Assembly: GCA_965237505.1 (NCBI GenBank)
Contig: CBDEFR010000009.1
Span: forward strand, 1,736,001 to 1,800,000
Direction: 5' to 3'
From: NVTR01 sp965237505
GTDB lineage: Bacteria; Pseudomonadota; Alphaproteobacteria; Rhodobacterales; Rhodobacteraceae
DNA: 64,000 nucleotides
Part shown: positions 1 to 8,686 of the stretch, piece by piece
Numbering within the stretch: position 1 is the stretch's first letter
How the letters are laid out: every line of letters begins with the position of its first letter
Position numbers and translations under genes: made by a program
The notes under the pieces: model-generated
Database searches by the model: none
Seen by the model: the letters and a program-made list of their open reading frames with translations, nothing else
What the model was told of the DNA's origin: nothing

Positions 1-1821
1 ATCATCGAGCGTTCGAACAATCGCGTCGATGTGGTGTTCGAAGTCAGCGAAGGGCGCATTGTCGAGGTTGAGAGGCTGTCATTTGTCGGCAACCGGGTGT
101 ATTCGGACCGGCGCCTGCGCCGGGTGCTGGAAACCAAACAGGCCGGAGCTTTGCGGATCTTCATCGGCCAAGACACATTTGTCGAGGAACGGATCGAATT
201 TGACCGGGTGCTGCTGCGCGATTTTTATCAGGCCCGCGGTTATGTCGATTTTCAAATCCTTTCGGTGTCGTCGGAATTCTCGCGCGAGCGAAATGCGTTT
301 TTCGTAACATTTTCAGTGCGCGAGGGCCAAAGGTTCACGTTTGGTCAGATCACCACGATCAGCGAAATGGCCGAAGTGGATGCAAGTGAGTTTCAGGCGC
401 TGTCGCGGATCCGCCCCGGACAGGTGTATTCGCCGACGGCGGTGGACAACACCATTGCGCGGATTGAACAACAGGCGCTGCAGGACGGATTGAACCTGCT
501 GCGTGTCGAGCCGCGGGTGACGCGAAATGACCGTGACCTGACGCTGGACATCGAATTTGCCCTGGTGCAGGGGCCGCGAGTATTTGTTGAACGCATCAAA
601 ATCGAAGGCAACACGACCACCTTTGATCGCGTCGTGCGGCGCCAGTTCCGGGTTGTCGAAGGCGATCCGTTCAACCCGCGCGAAATACGCGAAGCGGCGG
701 CACGCATTCGGGCGCTTGCAATGTTTTCGAGCAGCCAGGTCAATGCCCGGCGGGGTTCGGCCGCAGATCAGGTTATTGTCGATGTGACTGTCGTTGAACG
801 ACTGACCGGATCGCTGAGTTTTGGGGCGTCCTTTAATTTCACCACCGGTGTCGGGTTGACGGCACGTTTCCGCGAGCAAAACTTTTTGGGCCGCGGCCAG
901 ACCCTGATATTTGACATCACCCTTAGCCAGGACAGCGCAAGTGGTGGCATATCCTTCACCGAACCCGGATTTCTGGACAGGGACCTGGCGTTCCGGTTTG
1001 ACGGCGAATATCGCCAGACGGAATTTGAGCACACCGATTACGACACCCAAACCCTGCTATTTCGCCCGGCAATCACATTTCCGGTAAGCGAAAACGGACG
1101 TCTGGGAATTCGATACGCGGTTTCCAACGACAAGATATTCAATGTCGATGTGGATTCCTCGCCGATATTGATGGCCGAAGCAGCAGGCGGCGCGGTATTG
1201 GCGAGCGCTTTGGGCTACACCTACGCGATTGACACGCGGCGCACCGGCGTGAACCCGAATGCCGGGGTGCTGTTGCGGTTTGCACAGGACTTTGCCGGGC
1301 TTGGTGGCAGCGCGAGATATATCAAGTCAACCGCAACGCTGAGCGGTGAAACACGGATACGAAACGAAGAGGTAACGCTGCGCGCGACATTCGAAGGCGG
1401 GGCGCTGATTTCGCTTGCCGGTGACAGCAGATTGACCGAACGATTCTTTTTAACCTCGAGCCGGTTGCGCGGGTTTGCACCTGCAGGTGTGGGTCCGCGT
1501 GATCTGACCGTGCCCAATCTGGACGCGCTTGGCGGCAATTACTTTGCCGTTGTTCGGCTAGAGACCGACTTTCCGGTCGGTCTGCCAGAAGAAATTGGCA
1601 TCACCGGCGGGGTGTTTTTGGATGTTGGATCGGTCTGGGGACTGGACAATACCAATGGCGGCTTGGTGGATGACGGACTGCACCTGCGCTCAAGCGCTGG
1701 AATCGTAATTTTCTGGAATACACCGATTGGCCCACTTCGGTTCAATTTCTCGCGCGCATTAATCAAAGAAAGCTACGACGAAGTGCAAAATTTTGATCTG
1801 ACCATATCCACCCAATTCTGA
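1..1821 (+). CDS. bamA: Outer membrane protein assembly factor BamA (5' end outside window)
   Basis: Central subunit of the BAM complex, which folds and inserts beta-barrel proteins into the outer membrane. The frame is open from base 1, so the signal peptide and first POTRA domains lie upstream. Visible are POTRA-type repeats over roughly the first 260 residues and then a 16-strand-type barrel. The barrel carries an LRGF motif near base 1470 (the conserved L6 loop R-G-F/Y) and ends in phenylalanine (TISTQF), as expected of an outer-membrane barrel. It overlaps the next gene by one base and heads the bamA-skp-fabZ-lpxA-lpxI-lpxB order typical of alphaproteobacteria. Confidence 0.96.
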   Translation: MIERSNNRVDVVFEVSEGRIVEVERLSFVGNRVYSDRRLRRVLETKQAGALRIFIGQDTFVEERIEFDRVLLRDFYQARGYVDFQILSVSSEFSRERNAFFVTFSVREGQRFTFGQITTISEMAEVDASEFQALSRIRPGQVYSPTAVDNTIARIEQQALQDGLNLLRVEPRVTRNDRDLTLDIEFALVQGPRVFVERIKIEGNTTTFDRVVRRQFRVVEGDPFNPREIREAAARIRALAMFSSSQVNARRGSAADQVIVDVTVVERLTGSLSFGASFNFTTGVGLTARFREQNFLGRGQTLIFDITLSQDSASGGISFTEPGFLDRDLAFRFDGEYRQTEFEHTDYDTQTLLFRPAITFPVSENGRLGIRYAVSNDKIFNVDVDSSPILMAEAAGGAVLASALGYTYAIDTRRTGVNPNAGVLLRFAQDFAGLGGSARYIKSTATLSGETRIRNEEVTLRATFEGGALISLAGDSRLTERFFLTSSRLRGFAPAGVGPRDLTVPNLDALGGNYFAVVRLETDFPVGLPEEIGITGGVFLDVGSVWGLDNTNGGLVDDGLHLRSSAGIVIFWNTPIGPLRFNFSRALIKESYDEVQNFDLTISTQF

Positions 1822-2444
1822 TGAGACCGCTGCGAACCATATTCACCCGACTAATGACGATCCTTGCAATCGGCTGCATCGGCTCTGCGGTACTTGCACA
1901 GGACTTTGGTGTACCGGTGTCGGCGATCCTGACTGTGGACAGTGAACGGCTGTTCAACACCACGATTGCGGGGCGCCAGATTACCAATGACCTTGAAGCG
2001 CGGTTTGCAACTCTGGTGTCGGAAAACCGCCGGATTGAGGCTGAATTGGTCGCCGAAGAGCTGGACCTGACCGAAAAGCGCGCCAGCATGGATCCGATTG
2101 AATTTCGTATACTGGCGGATGCTTTTGACAAAAAAGTGCAACGCATTCGCGCCGAACAGGACGCGAAACAACGGGTGCTGCAGCGGGCCCGCGATGCCGA
2201 CCGGCAGTCGTTCATTGACGCGATTGCACCAATATTATCTGGGATCGGGCGCGAGCGCGGCGCCGTGGTGATTCTGGAACGTCGAAATGTCTTGCTGTCT
2301 GCAGACAACATCGACATCACCGAAGAGGCGATCAGGCGCATCAACGCGGCCCTTGGGGCTGAAAACCCGCCCGATGATGGCGCCACCGGAGAAAACACAC
2401 CAGACCAGACCCCCGGCGAAGCGGCCACACCGACCGGCGAATAG
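1821..2444 (+). CDS. OmpH/Skp family periplasmic chaperone
   Basis: Periplasmic chaperone that holds unfolded outer-membrane proteins on their way to BamA. It is 207 aa with an N-terminal signal peptide whose hydrophobic core is LMTILAIGCIGSAVLA (cleavage likely after VLA, before QDFG). A long charged helical stretch at about residues 55-125 fits the Skp coiled-coil tentacles. The acidic, Pro/Thr-rich tail (about 175-207) is probably disordered. The ATG overlaps the bamA stop, so translation is probably coupled. The family call is secure; substrate details are inferred from the family. Confidence 0.88.
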   Translation: MRPLRTIFTRLMTILAIGCIGSAVLAQDFGVPVSAILTVDSERLFNTTIAGRQITNDLEARFATLVSENRRIEAELVAEELDLTEKRASMDPIEFRILADAFDKKVQRIRAEQDAKQRVLQRARDADRQSFIDAIAPILSGIGRERGAVVILERRNVLLSADNIDITEEAIRRINAALGAENPPDDGATGENTPDQTPGEAATPTGE

Positions 2445-2508
2445 ACGCAGGTTCTTGTGCCGCTTTCAGTGAATTGTTACCACATGTGAAATTCTCAAGG
2501 GATCGAGC

Positions 2509-2961
2509 ATGACCAGTGACATTACCAGCGCCGATATCCATCTGATCCAGCGAATCCTGCCGCATCGCTATCCGTTTCTTCTGGTCGATAAGGTTGAGAG
2601 CATTGTGGGCCACCAATCGGCGGTCGGGATCAAGAACGTCACATTTAACGAGCCGCATTTTCAGGGCCATTTTCCGGGCTCGCCGATCATGCCCGGAGTT
2701 ACGATCATCGAAGCAATGGCGCAAACCGCCGCTGTGATGGTGGGCATAGCGCAGGATATGATCGACAATAATATGCTGATATATTTCATGACCATCGACA
2801 ATGCGAAATTTCGCCGCAAAGTTATTCCGGGCGATGTGCTGAGAATGAATATCCAGACCCTGCGTGGCGGCTCAAAGGTCTGGAAATTTTCCGGGCGCGC
2901 CGAGGTCGACGGGCACTTGGCGGCGCAGGCTGAGTTTACCGCTATGATTGACCACGGATAG
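2509..2961 (+). CDS. fabZ: 3-hydroxyacyl-[ACP] dehydratase FabZ
   Basis: Dehydrates beta-hydroxyacyl-ACP in type II fatty acid synthesis in the cytoplasm. It is 150 aa, the usual FabZ length, with a hot-dog fold. The catalytic His lies in LPHRYPFLLVDKV (about residues 20-32) and the catalytic acidic residue in PGVTIIEAMAQ (about 63-73), after the conserved GHFPGSPIMPG. It sits between the Skp-like gene and lpxA, ten bases before lpxA. It shares the beta-hydroxymyristoyl-ACP pool with LpxA, so the arrangement links fatty acid and lipid A supply. Confidence 0.97.
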   Translation: MTSDITSADIHLIQRILPHRYPFLLVDKVESIVGHQSAVGIKNVTFNEPHFQGHFPGSPIMPGVTIIEAMAQTAAVMVGIAQDMIDNNMLIYFMTIDNAKFRRKVIPGDVLRMNIQTLRGGSKVWKFSGRAEVDGHLAAQAEFTAMIDHG

Positions 2962-2970
2962 GATCGAGCG

Positions 2971-3768
2971 ATGGTGATCCATCCCGCGGCGGACATTCAT
3001 TCTACGGCAATAGTCGAACCCGGCGCCAGGATCGAGGAAGGCTGCATTATCGGTGCGTATTGCACGGTCGGCAGTGAGGTCGAGCTGGGACCGGGCGTGC
3101 ATCTGAAAAGCCACGCCGTCGTCACCGGGGTCACGCGGATTGGCGAAGCCACAGTGATCTTTCCGTTTGCGGTGGTTGGCGAAATCCCGCAGGACATGAA
3201 ATTTCAGGGCGAACAGACCCGCCTTGTGGTCGGCAAGCGCAATCGAATACGCGAAGGTGCCACGCTTAACGTCGGCACCTTGGGTGGTGGCGGCGTAACC
3301 CGGGTTGGCGACGATTGTCTGTTCATGACCGGCGCCCATGTGGGCCATGACGCGAAGGTCGGAGACCGGGTCGTGATGGCCAATCAGGCCGCACTCGCAG
3401 GTCATTGCGTAATCGGCGACGATGTGGTGATCGGCGGGCTGTCCGGAATCCACCAGTTCGTTCGCATCGGTGCGGGCGCGATCATCGGGGCGGTGACCAT
3501 GGTGACCAACGACGTGATCCCGTACGGGCTTGTGCAGGGGCGGCGCGGAGAACTGGACGGCTTGAACCTGATCGGGCTGAAACGCCGCGGCGTTGCGCGC
3601 GCCGACATCACCGCCCTGCGCGCCGCCTATCAGGCGCTGGCCCAGGGCGAAGGCGCATTTCAGGAACGCGCGCAGCGGGTGCGCGACGAAACCGAAAGCG
3701 CGTTGGTGCGCGAGGTGTCGGATTTCATTCTTGCGGGCTCTGACCGGTCATTTTTGACCCCAAGCTGA
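2971..3768 (+). CDS. lpxA: UDP-N-acetylglucosamine O-acyltransferase LpxA
   Basis: First step of lipid A synthesis: transfer of a 3-hydroxyacyl chain from ACP to UDP-GlcNAc. The 265-aa protein has the left-handed beta-helix built from hexapeptide repeats over residues 1-190 and a C-terminal helical domain. The catalytic His is in GAHVGHDAKVGD (about residues 121-132), and IHQFVRIGAGAIIG is another family signature. The start ATG is preceded by a GATCGAGCG stretch ten bases after fabZ. Confidence 0.97.
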   Translation: MVIHPAADIHSTAIVEPGARIEEGCIIGAYCTVGSEVELGPGVHLKSHAVVTGVTRIGEATVIFPFAVVGEIPQDMKFQGEQTRLVVGKRNRIREGATLNVGTLGGGGVTRVGDDCLFMTGAHVGHDAKVGDRVVMANQAALAGHCVIGDDVVIGGLSGIHQFVRIGAGAIIGAVTMVTNDVIPYGLVQGRRGELDGLNLIGLKRRGVARADITALRAAYQALAQGEGAFQERAQRVRDETESALVREVSDFILAGSDRSFLTPS

Positions 3769-3778
3769 AGGCGAGCCG

Positions 3779-4591
3779 ATGCTGGCGATCATTGCAGGGC
3801 AGGGCGCACTTCCGGGGATGCTTTACGCGCATCTCGTGGCCGCCGGAGCGCCGCCGGCGGTGGCGGAACTCGAAGGATTTCCGGCACATTTGCCGGGCGG
3901 TCAGACCATGCGGTTCAGACTCGAAACGCTTGGCACGTTGCTGAACGATTTGAAATCCAGCGGCGTGAGCGAGGTCTGTCTGGTGGGACGGATTGGGCGG
4001 CCAGCGCTCGATCCCGACGCCGTTGATCAGGCGACACAGCCGATCATCCCGATCATCGAGCAGGCGATGCAGGATGGTGACGACGGTGCGTTGCGTGCGG
4101 CGCTTGGTATTTTTGAAAATGCCGGGTTCACGGTTCGTGCAGCGCAGGACATCCTGCCTGATCTGACTCCGCCACCGGGAATTTTGAGCGACCTGCGACC
4201 GACGAGCCGTGACCGCGCCGACGCCAAGCGCGCGGCGGCGATCATCACGGCTATGGGCGGTGCCGATGTTGGTCAGGCCTGCGTGGTGGCGGCGGGACAG
4301 GCGATTGCGATCGAGGCCGCGGGCGGGACCGACTGGATGCTGCGATCAATCAGCGATGGCCGGCGACCAGCGGGGCCCGGCGGTGGCATCCTTTTCAAAG
4401 CGCCCAAGCCGGGCCAGGACCGGCGCGTCGACATGCCGGTGATCGGGGCTGAAACTGTGCGCTTTGCCGCGCGCGCCGCGTTGACGGGGATTGTCGTTGA
4501 GGCCGGCGGTGTGCTGGTTCTGGACCTTGCGGCAACGCAGCAAGCGGCATTAGCGGAGGGGTTGTTCCTTTGGGTGCGCAAGGCCAGTTGA
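3779..4591 (+). CDS. lpxI: UDP-2,3-diacylglucosamine pyrophosphatase LpxI
   Basis: Hydrolyses UDP-2,3-diacylglucosamine to lipid X and UMP. This is the alphaproteobacterial substitute for LpxH. It is 270 aa with both LpxI regions: an N-terminal domain opening MLAIIAGQGALP, and a C-terminal half carrying KAPKPGQDRRVDMPVIG, the conserved Lys/Gln-Asp/Arg/Asp motif. It lies 10 bp after lpxA and overlaps the annotated lpxB start. No lpxD or lpxH is in the window. Confidence 0.93.
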   Translation: MLAIIAGQGALPGMLYAHLVAAGAPPAVAELEGFPAHLPGGQTMRFRLETLGTLLNDLKSSGVSEVCLVGRIGRPALDPDAVDQATQPIIPIIEQAMQDGDDGALRAALGIFENAGFTVRAAQDILPDLTPPPGILSDLRPTSRDRADAKRAAAIITAMGGADVGQACVVAAGQAIAIEAAGGTDWMLRSISDGRRPAGPGGGILFKAPKPGQDRRVDMPVIGAETVRFAARAALTGIVVEAGGVLVLDLAATQQAALAEGLFLWVRKAS

Positions 4592-5775
4592 TCCGCCTGT
4601 ACCTGATCGCGGGCGAGCCGTCGGGCGACAAGCTGGGCGCGGCCCTGATGGCCGGACTGAAAGACCTGGCGGACGGCGTCGAGTTTCATGGCGTTGGCGG
4701 CCCGCTCATGCAAGCCGAGGGGTTGCGCAGCCTGTTTGCGATGGACGAGCTGTCGGTGATGGGGATTGCCGAAGTCTTGCAAAAATATCGCCAGCTAAAG
4801 CGGCGCATTAAGCAGACCGCGCAGGATGTGCTGGCGCAGCAGCCGGACGTCCTGATCACCATTGACAGCCCGGATTTCTGTTTGCGCGTGGCGCGGCGGG
4901 TCAAGCAAAAATCCGACCTCAGGACGGTGCACTACGTGGCCCCTTCGGTGTGGGCCTGGCGCGCCGGGCGGGGGCGCGCAATGGCGCGTTATATCGATCA
5001 GGTTCTCGCGCTGCTGCCATTTGAGCCGCCGCTTATGGAAGCTGCTGGAATGCGCTGTGATTTCGTCGGCCACCCGGTGGTGGCAGAGCCGGTTGTTACC
5101 GAGGTTCAGGCGCGGGACTTTCGCCACGCAAACCGGCTGGGCGACGATCCGGTGATCGTCGTGCTGCCGGGCAGTCGGCGCAACGAAGTCATGCGGCTTG
5201 CCCCGGTATTTGGCGAAGCGTTGCGCCCGGTTTTGGCCGCCCATACCAGGGCCCGCGTGGTGGTGCCCGCCGCTGAACCGGTGGCCGGCACGGTTTTGGC
5301 AAACACCAGGGACTGGCCCGGCGAGGCGCTGGTGCTGGACCCGCGCGGCATTTCAGCCGCCGAGGCCGAGATGCGAAAAGCCCAGGCTATGGCGGTCGCG
5401 AAGGTGGCGCTGGCGGCCTCTGGCACGGTGTCGCTTGAGCTTTGCGCGGCGGCGACGCCGATGGTTATTGCCTATAACATGAACTGGCTGAGCTGGCAGA
5501 TCATATCACGATTGGTCAAGGTCGATACCGTGACGCTGGTCAATCTGGTAAGCGAAAGCCGGGCAGTGCCGGAATTTTTGGGGCCCGCGTGCAGGGCCGC
5601 GCCAATTGCGGCGGCGCTGTGCGAATTGATCGATGATCGCGCCAAACGGCAAGTCCAGATTGAAGCAATGGCACAGACCATGCAGGCCCTCGGTCGCGGC
5701 GCAGAGCCACCGGGTTTGCGCGCCGCGAAAGCCGTTCTGGATGGCTTGAAGATACAGCTGGCAGCTCTTGAATAA
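4570..5775 (+). CDS. lpxB: Lipid-A-disaccharide synthase LpxB
   Basis: GT19 enzyme joining lipid X and UDP-diacylglucosamine to the disaccharide, at the inner face of the cytoplasmic membrane. Family marks are LIAGEPSGDKLG near the N-terminus, PSVWAWRAGR (about residues 121-130) and LPGSRRNEV (about 199-207). Only TTG starts are available: 4570 gives 401 aa and overlaps lpxI by 22 bases. TTG at 4588 overlaps the lpxI stop and would start just before the conserved RLYLIAGEP block. I could not decide between them. Confidence 0.95.
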   Translation: MGAQGQLIRLYLIAGEPSGDKLGAALMAGLKDLADGVEFHGVGGPLMQAEGLRSLFAMDELSVMGIAEVLQKYRQLKRRIKQTAQDVLAQQPDVLITIDSPDFCLRVARRVKQKSDLRTVHYVAPSVWAWRAGRGRAMARYIDQVLALLPFEPPLMEAAGMRCDFVGHPVVAEPVVTEVQARDFRHANRLGDDPVIVVLPGSRRNEVMRLAPVFGEALRPVLAAHTRARVVVPAAEPVAGTVLANTRDWPGEALVLDPRGISAAEAEMRKAQAMAVAKVALAASGTVSLELCAAATPMVIAYNMNWLSWQIISRLVKVDTVTLVNLVSESRAVPEFLGPACRAAPIAAALCELIDDRAKRQVQIEAMAQTMQALGRGAEPPGLRAAKAVLDGLKIQLAALE

Positions 5776-5868
5776 TTTCTGAATTGCTTCAATGATATGA
5801 ATTCTACATTCAGACTCCGGATATAATCGGGGCGGCGTTGTGAGGTGGAGCCAACAGAGGGGGACAAA

Positions 5869-6066
5869 ATGAAAACGACAACTTTGGCATTGATCTTGGC
5901 TTTGAGCCTGACGTCGGCTTGCGTTGATCTCATCGGGGACTCTGCGTTTCCCGGAAGTGTTAACAGCGCCACCAGCGTTGGATCAGCCGGAGAGTTTGGC
6001 TGGTTGTGGGCGCTGCTTGGGGTTGGGCTGATATTCATATTAGTGGATAACGATTCTGGTTCCTGA
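5869..6066 (+). CDS. Small putative lipoprotein with C-terminal membrane segment
   Basis: Unrecognised 65-aa protein. It starts at the ATG after an AGAGGGGGAC ribosome-binding stretch; an upstream GTG at 5845 is less likely because the signal sequence starts at MKTTTLALILALSL. It has a lipobox-like LTSAC ending at about residue 22. The last third is hydrophobic (WLWALLGVGLIFILV), so it may span or lie on the membrane. It is Gly/Ser-rich between the two. It is separated from lpxB by about 90 bases, so it may be an independent unit. Confidence 0.55.
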   Translation: MKTTTLALILALSLTSACVDLIGDSAFPGSVNSATSVGSAGEFGWLWALLGVGLIFILVDNDSGS

Positions 6067-6136
6067 TCTGGTTAATGAATTCGGCTGAATCGGTCTTTTG
6101 CCGACGGTCGAACCAGACACAGCCACTCCAGATGCT

Positions 6137-7285
6137 TTAGCGGCCGCGCCAGATCCATCCGCCGCCAAATACTCGGCTGCTTTGCGGGTCATAAAAAACG
6201 CACGCTTGTCCTGGACTGACGCCCTCTTCGGGCACGACCAGTTCGATGACGGCGTCGCGTGGTCCATGCGGGCGAATCACTGCCTCGACCGGTGGACGGG
6301 TCGAGCGGATTTTGACCGACAAGTGCCATTCGGCGCGGGCTTCAAACGGTTCGTCGCCAAGCCAGTTGATCTCGCGCACCGGGATCGTGCGGGTTGCAAG
6401 CATGGCTTTGGGCCCGACGATGACTTGCCGGGCGTCAACTTCGAGCCGCACCACGTAAAGTGGATCAGCAAGACCACCGATTCCCAGGCCGCGGCGTTGG
6501 CCCACGGTGTAGTGAATGACCCCGTTGTGGGCGCCCAGAACGGTGCCGTTCACGGCCACGATATCGCCGACTTCCGCCGCACCGGGACGCAGTTTTTCAA
6601 TGACGCTGGCGTAGTTGCCGTTTGGCACGAAACAAATGTCCTGGCTGTCGGGTTTGTCGGCCACTGACAAGCCGTAATTCGCCGCCAGGGCGCGGGTTTC
6701 GGCTTTGCTGGCCAGGTGGCCAAGCGGAAAGCGCAGATAGTCCAGTTGCTCTTTGGTCGTCGAAAACAGGAAATAGCTTTGGTCGCGATCGGCATCGGCC
6801 GCGACGTGCAGTTCCGCGCCCAAGGGTCCGACTTGGCGTTGGATGTAGTGGCCGGTCGCCAGGCAGTCGGCGTCCAGATCGCGCGCCGTTTCCATCAGTT
6901 CTTTGAATTTCACCCGCTCGTTGCAGCGAATGCACGGCACCGGCGTGGCCCCGGCCAAATAGCTGTCGGCAAATTCATCAATCACCGCATCGCGAAAGAT
7001 GTTTTCATAGTCGAGCACGTAATGGGGAAAGCCCATATCTTCGGCAACACGGCGGGCATCGTGAATATCGCGGCCCGCGCAGCAGGCGCCTTTTTTGGCC
7101 AGTGCGGTGCCGTGGTCATAGAGCTGCAGCGTTATGCCGACCACATCATAGCCGGCGCGCGCCAGCTCTGCCGCCACCACCGAGCTGTCGACGCCGCCGG
7201 ACATGGCCACGACGACTCGGGTTTCGGCCGGGCCTTTGGCAAAGCCCAGGGAATTCAGTGCGCCGCTGTTGCCGTCCAGTGCCAT
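6137..7285 (-). CDS. mnmA: tRNA 2-thiouridine(34) synthase MnmA
   Basis: Thiolates U34 of tRNA-Glu, -Gln and -Lys using sulfur relayed from IscS. The P-loop-like PP motif VVVAMSGGVDSSVVAAEL opens the protein. The catalytic cysteines are in PCIRCNERVKF (about residues 113-120) and GQACVFYD near the C-terminus. Start 7285 (MALDGNSG...) is chosen over 7300 because relatives begin with a short leader before LNSLGFAK; length is then 382 aa. It is convergent with the upstream lpx operon and divergent from sciP. Confidence 0.95.
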   Translation of the reverse strand: MALDGNSGALNSLGFAKGPAETRVVVAMSGGVDSSVVAAELARAGYDVVGITLQLYDHGTALAKKGACCAGRDIHDARRVAEDMGFPHYVLDYENIFRDAVIDEFADSYLAGATPVPCIRCNERVKFKELMETARDLDADCLATGHYIQRQVGPLGAELHVAADADRDQSYFLFSTTKEQLDYLRFPLGHLASKAETRALAANYGLSVADKPDSQDICFVPNGNYASVIEKLRPGAAEVGDIVAVNGTVLGAHNGVIHYTVGQRRGLGIGGLADPLYVVRLEVDARQVIVGPKAMLATRTIPVREINWLGDEPFEARAEWHLSVKIRSTRPPVEAVIRPHGPRDAVIELVVPEEGVSPGQACVFYDPQSSRVFGGGWIWRGR

Positions 7286-7412
7286 GTCATTAACTACCAC
7301 TGCTGAAGTCTGATGGAATATAGGAAAATGCTAACTACTCTCAAGGGCTGGTTTCACGCACCATTAAGCCTGATCAACCAATCTGCGCCCTGCACGAGCG
7401 AGGGGTAAAACG

Positions 7413-7690
7413 ATGTATCTAAAGAAAATTGACGGACCGCGCGCTGTCACATTGGCGGATGGCACGATCATGACCCGTGCTGATCTGCCGCGCCCGGATA
7501 CCCGCAGGTGGGTGGCGAGCCGAAAAGCCACCGTTGTCAAGGCGGTCGAATCAGGGCTGATCACACGTCAGAACCCCTTGAGATGTGGGCCTTGAGTGAA
7601 AGTGAGCTGGACGAATGGCTGTTGGCGGTGCAAGTGCATGGCGAAGCTGCATTAAAGGCGACGCTGGTACAACGCTATAGACAACTTTAG
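7413..7690 (+). pseudogene. sciP: SciP-like CtrA inhibitor (DUF1153), broken by a one-base deletion
   Basis: SciP is a small helix-turn-helix-type protein that restrains CtrA-dependent transcription in alphaproteobacteria. The first frame gives MYLKKIDGPRAVTLADG through RRWVASRKATVVKAVESGLI and then stops at 7593. The rest of the family pattern (ALSESELDEWLLAVQVHGE..LVQRYRQL) continues in the -1 frame to 7690. Adding one base around 7572-7576 restores a protein of about 92 aa reading LITRQEALEMWALSE. Either a real frameshift or a base lost in sequencing; the intact downstream conservation favours the latter. Confidence 0.8.
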
Positions 7691-7752
7691 GTTGTAGTTG
7701 CTACAGATGCCGCACTGGTAACTTGTAGTTAACCATTCTTGTCCAAGGTCTC

Positions 7753-8686
7753 AGTGTCTGATTCAAAACTCTACGGATGATTACAATGCCTTGCAATTTT
7801 ACGCGTGAGGGTTCTGATATGTGCAACGAGTATCCATGCCTGTGAACTTGCGATGGATTTTTCCCAATCTTTGGCCAATCGCCGGCAGCGGTTGAGCCAT
7901 GCGAAGGTGCGCTCGACGACCCATCTTCTGGGAATGACTTCGAAGCCTTCCGCAGTGTCGAAGCGCTTGACGATCTGGATTGTCCAGTCACCGATGCCTT
8001 CAAGAGCGTCGCGCAGCTTTGGTCCGGCATAACCGCCATCCGCAAAGATATGGCGCAAGTTTGGATGGGAATACCGGATGGATTTCAACACTTCCGGTGC
8101 GCCATCACGGTCTTGAATACCGGCGCTATGCACGACCAACCCAACCATAAACCCGAGCGTGTCGGTGACAATGTGGCGCTTGCGGCCCTTGGTTTTCTTG
8201 CCCGCGTCATAGCCCGAAATGCCACCGCTTTCCGTTGTTTTTATGGTCTGGCTATCAATGACACCAGCGGTGGGGCCGGGCTTCTTGCCATGAAACTCGC
8301 GCGCCGTCGCCACCAGAAAATGGCTGATCACTTCAAAGATGCCATCGTTGCGCCAGCCATAGAAATAGTAGCGCACGGTGGACACTGGCGGGAAATCATT
8401 GGGCAGCATACGCCACGCACACCCGGCGCTGGCGATGTACAAAATGGCATCCAGAACATCGCGCATCGCCGTGCTGCGCGGACGACCAGTTGTTTTAGGC
8501 GGCGGCAGGAATGGCGCGATCAAACCCCATTCCTGATCAGTTAAATCGCTTGCATAGCGTCCCGAATGCCGTTCATATCGGGCGCGAGTGGTTTCCGTCC
8601 AGGCCATTGTGATCTCCCTCGAATCTTATCAATCCGATTGAATCACAACTCGCTGAAATCACTCAATTAGTTTTGGATTAGACACT
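7753..8686 (-). mobile_element. IS5-family insertion sequence
   Basis: About 934 bp bounded by imperfect inverted repeats: AGTGTCTGATTCAAAAC at the left and, in reverse complement, AGTGTCTAATCCAAAAC at the right. It contains one transposase gene. Flanks are AAGGTCTC (left) and AAGTCTC (right), which could be an 8-bp target duplication with one base lost. The exact ends are therefore provisional. Confidence 0.8.
7771..8607 (-). CDS. IS5-family transposase
   Basis: 278-aa DDE transposase. It has the N-terminal DUF4096-type block (DLTDQEWGLIAPFLPP, then GRPRSTAMRDVLDAILYI). The first catalytic Asp is in GVIDSQTIKTTESGG, the second in FADGGYAGPKL, and the Glu in RRWVVERTFAWLNRCRRL. It is a single continuous frame of normal length, so this copy may be active. 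It lies inside the inverted repeats given for the element. Confidence 0.93.
   Translation of the reverse strand: MAWTETTRARYERHSGRYASDLTDQEWGLIAPFLPPPKTTGRPRSTAMRDVLDAILYIASAGCAWRMLPNDFPPVSTVRYYFYGWRNDGIFEVISHFLVATAREFHGKKPGPTAGVIDSQTIKTTESGGISGYDAGKKTKGRKRHIVTDTLGFMVGLVVHSAGIQDRDGAPEVLKSIRYSHPNLRHIFADGGYAGPKLRDALEGIGDWTIQIVKRFDTAEGFEVIPRRWVVERTFAWLNRCRRLAKDWEKSIASSQAWILVAHIRTLTRKIARHCNHP

Noticed and set aside
313..1050. 245-codon antisense frame within bamA.
   Set aside because: Shadow of bamA; no start context or family features.
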